Below, piece by piece: positions 58,346 to 64,000 of a stretch of DNA of 64,000 nucleotides (position 1 is its first letter; the number at the start of each line of letters is the position of its first letter). The stretch spans positions 124,001-188,000 of the forward strand of contig CAVYDJ010000002.1 of NCBI GenBank assembly GCA_963767285.1, written 5' to 3'. Origin of the DNA: WHSW01 sp963767285 (GTDB lineage: Bacteria; Actinomycetota; Thermoleophilia; Solirubrobacterales; 70-9). The notes below the pieces were generated by a model. The model saw only the letters and a list, made by a program, of their open reading frames with translations, was not told the DNA's origin and ran no database searches. The position numbers and the translations under genes are program-made.

Positions 58346-58876
58346 CTACTTGAGGGTGAAGGTCTCCAGCGCCTGATCGCAGGCGTCGTCGACCTCGGGG
58401 CGATGCTCGGGCGTCGACTGGCAGTTGATCAAGTACTCCTGATCGCCGTTGAAGACGAAGGTCAGGTTGCTGACCCCCTCCTCGACCGACGGCACCTGGA
58501 CGCCCTCGGCGGTCAGCGCCGGAAGACCCGCGACCTTGGACTCCTCCAGGTTCCCGGAGTAGTTGACCTGGGAGAGCAGGCCGCCGATCTCGCGCTTGGC
58601 CGCGTCGAGGTCGGACTCGTCGATCTGGGTGTTGAGGGTGAAGAGCTGGAGGATGATCGCGTTGTCCTCGTCGATGGCGACGGCCCTCTGCGCGTCGGCG
58701 GCCGCACCGAGTTGCTCGCTGACCGAAACGTCATCGGCGACCTCGAAGCCGTCCGGATACTCGAACGTGAACGGGAGGTCGGACTCGTCGAAGGTGCCCC
58801 CGCCGGAGTCGCCGCACGCGGCAATGGACAGGGCGCAGAGCGCCGCGACCAGCCCCCCTGCGGCGTGGCGCTTCAT
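58346..58876 (-). CDS. putative lipoprotein of unknown function
   Basis: A 176-residue exported protein with a lipoprotein signal: MKRHAAGGLVAALCALSIAA then CGDSGGG, lipobox cysteine at about residue 21. The mature part (FTFEYPDGFEV, SKVAGLPALTAEGV, GDQEYLINCQSTPEHRPEVD) has the look of PsbP/DUF-type lipoproteins that share a single mixed beta-sheet, with two cysteines (NCQS and DDAC) able to pair. It lies 76 bases upstream of the coiled-coil gene and 16 bases downstream of the thioesterase gene, all on the same strand. Confidence 0.8.
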   Translation of the reverse strand: MKRHAAGGLVAALCALSIAACGDSGGGTFDESDLPFTFEYPDGFEVADDVSVSEQLGAAADAQRAVAIDEDNAIILQLFTLNTQIDESDLDAAKREIGGLLSQVNYSGNLEESKVAGLPALTAEGVQVPSVEEGVSNLTFVFNGDQEYLINCQSTPEHRPEVDDACDQALETFTLK

Positions 58877-58892
58877 GGGACGGATCCTATTG

Positions 58893-59324
58893 CTAGTCGG
58901 CCACCGGCTCCGGCGCGGCCGGACCCTGGTCGTGGGGGCCGAGCCGCTCGGCCGGGAAGATCGAGAAGCTGCCGATCGCCGTCGCGAGCAGGCGGCCCTG
59001 ATCGTCGGTGACCTCGGACCGCAGCACGGCGACGCGGTCGTTGCGGCGGTCGAGCACCGACTCGCAGATCACGTCGCCCTCGCGGGATGTGCGCAGGTAG
59101 TTGATCGAGATGTTGATCGTCGCGATCCGCTCGCCGCTCTCCCGCGCGACCCACAGGGCGGACCCCATCGAGTAGTCGATCATCGCGTAGGCGACCGGGC
59201 CCGACAGCAGGCCCGCCGGGTTGATCAGCTCCGGGCGGACGGTGAGCCGAACCCGGTTCGCCGACTCCCAGCGCAGGCCGAGCCAGCGGGTGAGGCCGTC
59301 GATGCCGCCGTATTCCTCGCTCAT
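58893..59324 (-). CDS. hotdog-fold thioesterase-like protein (PaaI family)
   Basis: A 143-residue hotdog-fold protein. The central helix region reads INPAGLLSGPVAYAMIDYSM, followed by ATINISINYLRTSREGDVIC and VAVLRSEVTDDQGRLLATAI. In PaaI-type thioesterases the start of this helix normally carries HGG and a catalytic acid; here the HGG is replaced by LLSG but the aspartate (MID) is kept. Activity on acyl-CoA is therefore plausible but not assured. An acyl-CoA ligase gene diverges about 240 bases away. Confidence 0.82.
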   Translation of the reverse strand: MSEEYGGIDGLTRWLGLRWESANRVRLTVRPELINPAGLLSGPVAYAMIDYSMGSALWVARESGERIATINISINYLRTSREGDVICESVLDRRNDRVAVLRSEVTDDQGRLLATAIGSFSIFPAERLGPHDQGPAAPEPVAD

Positions 59325-59366
59325 CCGGCTCGCAACCCTAGTCGCCCACGCTCGTGAAACGGGCCG

Positions 59367-59546
59367 TTGAACGATCCGCGAATCGGGGTTGAATCATGGA
59401 CGGAGATCGTTCCGCAGGCGATCGAGGTGAGGGCTCGGCAGGGCTACGCGATCCAGGCGACGCGTTCGGACGTCGAGTGGCTGCGAGCCGTTAGCGACTG
59501 GTTCCGGACCGAGGCGACCAGCCTCGAGGAACAGATCCCCGCATGA
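59367..59546 (+). CDS. possible small protein (59 residues)
   Basis: A short frame starting at TTG: LNDPRIGVESWTEIVPQAIE, VRARQGYAIQATRSDVEWLR, AVSDWFRTEATSLEEQIPA. The composition is protein-like, with amphipathic helices, and the frame ends 15 bases before the acyl-CoA ligase ATG, as a first gene of an operon would. No family is recognised and no clear ribosome binding site is seen. It could also be a remnant. Confidence 0.4.
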   Translation: MNDPRIGVESWTEIVPQAIEVRARQGYAIQATRSDVEWLRAVSDWFRTEATSLEEQIPA

Positions 59547-59561
59547 CGTAGGATCGCCGTC

Positions 59562-61238
59562 ATGGAGGCGGCGACGGCAGCCGGTCGTCGGGAGAGGCCA
59601 CGAGCCCTCGACGCGGCGACGATGTGCGAGGCCTTCCAGGCGACCGCTGCCGATCATCCCGACCTGGTCGCGCTGCGGACTCCCGGCGGAGCGGTCGAGA
59701 TGACCTACGGCAAGTACGCCGCCCGCGTCCGGTCGGTTGCGGCCGGGCTCGCGGCGCTGGGCGTCGGGCGCGGCGACACGGTCGGCGTGATGCTGCTGAA
59801 CCGGCCCGAGTTCAACATCGTCGACGCCGCGGCCATGCACCTCGGCGCGACGCCCTTCTCGATCTACAACACGTCCTCGCCTGAGCAGGTCGCCTATCTG
59901 TTCGGCAACGCGGGGAACCGGGTGGTGATCACCGAGCGGCAGTTCCTGCCCACGATCGAGGCCGCGGACGTCGAGGGCGTTGAGGACGTCTTCTGTATCG
60001 ACGATGGACTGGGGGAACTCGAGTCGGCCGGCGACCCGTCGTTCGACTTCGAGGCGGCCTGGCGGGCGGTCGAGCCCGGAGACCTGATCACCCTCTGCTA
60101 CACGTCTGGCACCACGGGCCCGCCCAAGGGCGTTCAGCTCACCCACGCCAACCTGATCGCGGAGGCGCGCGGGGTCTACGACGCGATCGGCTACGAGCCC
60201 GGCGACACCACGGTGAGCTATCTGCCGCACGCCCACATGGCCGACCGCTTCACCGGCCACTACGGGCCGATGGCCTACGGCGAGACGGTGACCGTGGTGT
60301 CCGACCCGCGCGAGGTGGTGGGCGCGCTCCCCGAGGCCCGGCCGACGATGTGGGTCGCGGTCCCCCGGATCTGGGAGAAGATCAAGGCGGCGCTCGAGGC
60401 GCAGGGGGTGACGGATCCGGCCGCGATGCCGGACGAGGCGCGCGCCGCAGTGCGCGCGAAGCTCGGCCTCGACCGGGTCCGGGTCTCGTTTGCCGGGGCG
60501 GCGCCGACGCCGATCGAGGTCCTGGAGTACTTCCGCGACCTCGGCCTGCCGATCACCGAGGTGTGGGGAATGTCGGAGCTGACCTGCGTGGCCACGAGCA
60601 ACCCGCCCGGCGCCGAGCGGCTGGGCACGGTGGGCAAACCGATCCCCGGCGTCGAGGTCCGGCTCGCCGAGGACGGCGAGCTCCTCGCCCGCGGGCCGAT
60701 CCTGATGGCGGGGTACCGCCACGACCCCGAGAAGACCGCCGAGGCGATCGACGACGACGGCTGGCTGCACACGGGCGACGTCGCCGAGATCGACGGCGAC
60801 GGCTTCGTCAAGATCGTCGATCGCAAGAAGGAGCTGATCATCAACGCCGCGGGCAAGAACATGTCACCGGCCAATATCGAGGCGCGCCTGAAGACCTCGA
60901 GCCCGCTGATCGGCCAGGCAATCTGCATCGGCGACCGCCGCCCCTACAACACGGCGCTGATCGTCCTCGACCCCGACGTCGCCGCCGAGTGGGCGGCCGA
61001 GCGCGACCTCGACCCCTCACCGGTCTCCCTCGCCCGCGATCCGTCGGCGGTCGCGGAGGTCGAGCGCGGCGTCGAGGAGGCCAACGGCCATCTGAGCCGG
61101 GTGGAGCAGGTGAAGCGCTTCGAGGTGCTCGGCGTCGACTGGCTGCCCGGCGGCGACGAGCTCACACCGACGATGAAGCTCAAGCGCAAGCCGATCGCCG
61201 CGAAGTACGCGGCCGAGATCGAAGCGCTGTACGCCTAG
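59562..61238 (+). CDS. AMP-dependent long-chain fatty acid-CoA ligase
   Basis: A 558-residue ANL-superfamily enzyme activating a carboxylic acid with ATP and CoA. The P-loop YTSGTTGPPKGVQLTHANLI (about residue 180), VWGMSELT (about 334), the hinge GWLHTGDVAEIDGDGFVKIV and the lysine block IVDRKKELIINAAGKNMSP are all present. It resembles FadD15-type long-chain enzymes of actinobacteria, which need no membrane segment. ATG start. Its stop shares a CTAG with the convergent aldehyde dehydrogenase gene. It probably feeds acyl-CoA to the dehydrogenases elsewhere in the window. Confidence 0.93.
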   Translation: MEAATAAGRRERPRALDAATMCEAFQATAADHPDLVALRTPGGAVEMTYGKYAARVRSVAAGLAALGVGRGDTVGVMLLNRPEFNIVDAAAMHLGATPFSIYNTSSPEQVAYLFGNAGNRVVITERQFLPTIEAADVEGVEDVFCIDDGLGELESAGDPSFDFEAAWRAVEPGDLITLCYTSGTTGPPKGVQLTHANLIAEARGVYDAIGYEPGDTTVSYLPHAHMADRFTGHYGPMAYGETVTVVSDPREVVGALPEARPTMWVAVPRIWEKIKAALEAQGVTDPAAMPDEARAAVRAKLGLDRVRVSFAGAAPTPIEVLEYFRDLGLPITEVWGMSELTCVATSNPPGAERLGTVGKPIPGVEVRLAEDGELLARGPILMAGYRHDPEKTAEAIDDDGWLHTGDVAEIDGDGFVKIVDRKKELIINAAGKNMSPANIEARLKTSSPLIGQAICIGDRRPYNTALIVLDPDVAAEWAAERDLDPSPVSLARDPSAVAEVERGVEEANGHLSRVEQVKRFEVLGVDWLPGGDELTPTMKLKRKPIAAKYAAEIEALYA

Positions 61239-62824
61239 CGCTTGCCGAGCCCCAGGCGGTTCTTGAGGCCGCGGGCGTTCAGGAACGTGTAGATCCGCCG
61301 CACGAAGCCGCGCTTACGGGCGCTGTACGGGAACCAGACCGGTTCCGACTTCGAGGTCGGCAGGCGCGGGATCGTCACCGCCTCCGTGTGGCAGAAGCGG
61401 CGGATCCCCTGGGCGCCGTGGCGGACGCCGATCCCGGAGTTCTTCCAGCCGCCCATCGGCAGGCCGAGGACGTTGTAGTTGACCAGCACGTCGTTGACGT
61501 TGCAGTGCCCGGCCTCGATTCGCCGCGCGATCCGCTCGCCCTCGTCCGTGTCGCCGGCGAACACCGAGGACCCGAGCCCATAGGTGCTGTCGTTGGCGAG
61601 CTCGATCGCCTCCTCGACGTCGCGCACCTTCATCACCGGGATCACCGGGCCGAATGTCTCATCGCGCATCACCTTCATCGAGTGGTCGACGTCAGCGATC
61701 ACGGTCGGCTCGTACCAGTCGCCCGCGCCCTCCTTGCGCTTGCCGCCGGTCAGGATCCGGGCGCCCGCCTCGCGGGCGTCCTCGACCTGCTCGGAGACGA
61801 TGTCGACCTGCGCCGGCGAGGTCATCGCGCCGACCTCGGCCGTGTAGGTGTCGCCGTCGGCGCCCTGCCGCAGCGTCTTCACCTTCTCGGTCAGCTTCGC
61901 AACGAACTCGTCGTAGATCGGCTCCTCGACGTATACGCGCTCGATCGAGATGCAGATCTGGCCGGTGTTCAGCAACCCGCCCCAGGCGGTGGCGTTGACC
62001 GCTCGCTCGACGTCGGCGTCGCGGGTGACGATCAACGGGTCCTTGCCGCCGAGCTCCAGGCTGACCGGGGTCAGCGTCTCGGCGGCACGCTTCATGACGA
62101 TCTTGCCGGTCTTCTCCGAGCCGGTGAACTGCATGTAGTCGCACTCGTCGATCAGGGCGCCGCCGGTTTCGCCCATCCCGTTGACGACCGCGAGCACGTC
62201 GGGGGCGCCGACGTCCTCACGCCACGCGCGGACCAGCTCCATCAAGGTCAGCGGGGTGATCTCCGACGGCTTGACGACGACGGCGTTGCCGGCCAGTAGG
62301 GCCGGGATCGCGTCGCCCAGCGAAAGGATGACCGGGAAGTTCCAGGGGCTGATCATCCCGACGACCCCGAACGGCCGGTAGACGATCTTGGCGCGCTTGG
62401 CCTTCAGCAACGGGTTGTGCGGCGAGACGATCTCGTCGGCCAGGAACTTCGGCCCCTGGTCCGTCCAGAAGTTGATCGCGTCGAGGACGTAGAAGGCTTC
62501 GAGCGCGGCGTCGGCGCGGACCTTGCCGGTCTCCTCCTGCATCATCTCGTCGACCCGGTCCTGGTTGGCGAGCACCCAGTCGCGCAGGCTCTCCAGCCAG
62601 CGCTTGCGGCCGGCGAATCCGATCGCCTCCCAGGCGGGCTGCGCGGCTCGAACGCGGGCGACCGTCTCGGCCACCGCGGCCGGGGAGTCGATCGGCACGT
62701 CGCGAATCACCGAGCCGTCGATCGGCCGATGGACCGGGAAAGTCTCGGGCTGCTGCGCCTCGTCGGCGCCGGCCCCGTTGCCCGCCGCCGTGGTGGTCGT
62801 TTCCGGCTGCGTCGCGGACTCCAT
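61235..62824 (-). CDS. succinate-semialdehyde-type aldehyde dehydrogenase
   Basis: A 529-residue NAD(P)-dependent aldehyde dehydrogenase. Seen: IISPWNFPVILSLGDAIPAL (cofactor site), FTGSEKTGKIVMKRAAE, VSLELGGKDPLIV with the catalytic glutamate, and NTGQICISIERVYV with the catalytic cysteine. The sequence groups best with actinobacterial succinic semialdehyde dehydrogenases (GabD2-like), but broad-range aldehyde dehydrogenases look alike. The C-terminal 40 residues (SEPVWFPYSARKRGFVRRIY) are a basic extension. Start ATG gives MESATQPETTTTAAG. Confidence 0.92.
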   Translation of the reverse strand: MESATQPETTTTAAGNGAGADEAQQPETFPVHRPIDGSVIRDVPIDSPAAVAETVARVRAAQPAWEAIGFAGRKRWLESLRDWVLANQDRVDEMMQEETGKVRADAALEAFYVLDAINFWTDQGPKFLADEIVSPHNPLLKAKRAKIVYRPFGVVGMISPWNFPVILSLGDAIPALLAGNAVVVKPSEITPLTLMELVRAWREDVGAPDVLAVVNGMGETGGALIDECDYMQFTGSEKTGKIVMKRAAETLTPVSLELGGKDPLIVTRDADVERAVNATAWGGLLNTGQICISIERVYVEEPIYDEFVAKLTEKVKTLRQGADGDTYTAEVGAMTSPAQVDIVSEQVEDAREAGARILTGGKRKEGAGDWYEPTVIADVDHSMKVMRDETFGPVIPVMKVRDVEEAIELANDSTYGLGSSVFAGDTDEGERIARRIEAGHCNVNDVLVNYNVLGLPMGGWKNSGIGVRHGAQGIRRFCHTEAVTIPRLPTSKSEPVWFPYSARKRGFVRRIYTFLNARGLKNRLGLGKR

Positions 62825-62886
62825 CTTCTCTCTCGGCCTCCTGAGTTGGTCCCGGCTCGTCAGCCAGGGAGACTACTCCGACCGGA

Positions 62887-64000
62887 TCAGTTCTGAACGA
62901 GCCTGTAGACCGGGCCGCTCAGCGAGGCGACGTAGATCTGGCCGTCAAGGCCCTCGCCGAATCCGCTCACGGCGCCGGGTGGAGGGATCAGCCCGGTGGA
63001 CTGGTCGCTCTGCCTGGGGTTATTCGGATCGAACGAGCGCAGGACGCTGTTGCAGTAGTCGCTGTAGAGGTAGCGCCCCTCGAGCGCCGGCAGACCCGGG
63101 TCGCGGACGACGTAGCCGCCGGTGACCGAGCAGTTGTCGCTGCCGTTCCCCGACGAGAACTCGAAGATCGGCGGGCGGTACTTCCGCGGCGTGCCCCCTC
63201 CCTCGAACTCGTGATCGCCCTCGAAGATGTCCCAGCCGAAGTTGGCGCCGCGCAAGCCGCCCTGGTTCGCCCGGTCGATCTCCTCCCAGTTCTCCTGCCC
63301 GACGTCGCCGATGTAGATGTCGCCGTTCCTGCTGTCGAACGAGAATCGGTAGGGGTTGCGCAGACCGAGCGCGTAGACCTCGCCGAAGGGGTTCGACTCC
63401 GGGATCGAGTAGCCGCCGTTCTTGCGCGGATCGATCCGCAGCAGCTTGCCGAGCAACGACTTCTTATTCTGGGCGTTGCCCTCCGGGTCGCCGCCGCTGC
63501 CCCCGTCGCCGGTGCCCATGTAGAGGTGGCCGTCGGGGCCGAACTGCAGCTGGCCGCCGTTGTGATTGGACTGGATCGGGTGCGAGACCACGATCACCTT
63601 CTCTCGCGACCTCGCCTTTGCCTTCGTCGCGTTGCCCTTCGAGCTGCGGAAGCCGTCGACCTCGATGTTGCCCGCGCGGTTCACGTAGTAGACGTAGAAG
63701 CGGCGGTTGTTGGCGTACCCGGGATCGAAGGCGACCGAGAGCAGACCCTGCTCGCCGCCGTAGAGGACCCGGTTGCGGATGTCCAGAAACGGGCGGTTCA
63801 CCGTGTTGCCGTCGCGCGAAACGCGGATCGTCCCCGGTTGCTCGACGATGAACAGGAGGTCGTTCGCTCCGGGCGCCTGGGCCACGTAGACCGGCGCGTC
63901 GAATTCGCCGACCTTCGACACGTCGAGCCCGCCTCCGCGAGCACCCGCTGAGCTGCCGCCCGCGAGCGCCGCGAGCGCGATCAGCAACGCCGCGAACCAC
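62887..64000 (-). CDS. secreted PQQ-dependent (glucose/sorbosone-type) sugar dehydrogenase, start beyond window
   Basis: About 370 residues of a six-bladed beta-propeller of the soluble glucose/sorbosone dehydrogenase family. Landmarks: LLFIVEQPGTIRV, GGEQGLLSVAFDPGYANNRR, HNGGQLQFGPDGHLYMGTGD (site of the family's catalytic histidine), GKLLRIDP, YALGLRNPYRFSFD and IGDVGQENWEEID. The frame is open to the right edge, where WFAALLIALAALAGGSSAGA is the end of a signal peptide, so the true start lies outside. The enzyme family oxidises sugars in the periplasm or cell exterior with PQQ; substrate unknown. Confidence 0.92.
   Translation of the reverse strand, partial: WFAALLIALAALAGGSSAGARGGGLDVSKVGEFDAPVYVAQAPGANDLLFIVEQPGTIRVSRDGNTVNRPFLDIRNRVLYGGEQGLLSVAFDPGYANNRRFYVYYVNRAGNIEVDGFRSSKGNATKAKARSREKVIVVSHPIQSNHNGGQLQFGPDGHLYMGTGDGGSGGDPEGNAQNKKSLLGKLLRIDPRKNGGYSIPESNPFGEVYALGLRNPYRFSFDSRNGDIYIGDVGQENWEEIDRANQGGLRGANFGWDIFEGDHEFEGGGTPRKYRPPIFEFSSGNGSDNCSVTGGYVVRDPGLPALEGRYLYSDYCNSVLRSFDPNNPRQSDQSTGLIPPPGAVSGFGEGLDGQIYVASLSGPVYRLVQN

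Overview
The window is a high-GC actinobacterial chromosome segment. Gene content points to the class Thermoleophilia, probably Solirubrobacterales: a secreted protease with lysine-rich calcium-repeat tails ending in a CGPGKD-type motif, paired DUF6636 secreted proteins, several acyl-CoA dehydrogenases, an F420-type flavoprotein, coproheme decarboxylase, and a DUF4235/Holin-X/DUF3618 trio. The assignment is inferred from families; there is no rRNA marker. No tRNA, rRNA, CRISPR array, transposase, integrase or prophage was seen. GTG and TTG starts and 4-base ATGA/GTGA overlaps are common.

Layout. 1-7.6 kb: glpK (cut by the left edge), an acyltransferase, an MBL-fold hydrolase, a PECR-like SDR and a very large secreted zinc carboxypeptidase. 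7.6-13.3 kb, mostly minus strand: two acyl-CoA dehydrogenases, an M43 metalloprotease, an SDR and an orphan receiver protein. 13.3-15.8 kb: a three-gene operon of zinc-ribbon and membrane proteins. 15.8-18 kb: a SnoaL-fold protein, a DGPF/YCII protein and an ECF42-like sigma factor. 18.1-26.3 kb: a fatty or branched acyl-CoA catabolic locus. Two acyl-CoA dehydrogenases diverge from a tightly coupled six-gene operon: enoyl-CoA hydratase, acyl-CoA carboxyltransferase, F420-type flavoprotein, BKACE, CaiB-type CoA transferase and MerR regulator.

26.3-32.4 kb: an epimerase, a lipoprotein, then a general-stress module (SigB/F-type sigma factor, damaged PfpI gene, STAS antagonist, membrane-bound RsbU-like phosphatase) with no anti-sigma kinase in the window. 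32.5-37.3 kb: a nitrilase-TetR pair with a palindromic operator, the envelope trio (including a 44-aa protein), and a TetR gene with an apparently leaderless promoter and an operator over its start, coupled to a GT1 glycosyltransferase. 37.3-44 kb: DegV, an epimerase, and an Fe-S/redox cluster (GST-like, IscA-type, ABC-F, Grx4, BolA, ferredoxin-NADP reductase). 44-53.2 kb: tandem DUF6636 proteins, a reprolysin-like protease, chdC, a polytopic protein and a GT4-flippase fusion. 53.2-57 kb: a SAM-I-type riboswitch and metH. 57-64 kb: a coiled-coil secreted protein, a lipoprotein, a thioesterase, an acyl-CoA ligase, an aldehyde dehydrogenase and a PQQ-type dehydrogenase cut by the right edge.

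Most noteworthy: several genes have a strong Shine-Dalgarno sequence but only a near-cognate start (CTG, ATC) in the right place; the SAM riboswitch P1 stem seems to include the metH start region; the PfpI gene has lost its catalytic segment; and two loci share diverged GC-rich repeat blocks, one of them inside a coding region.
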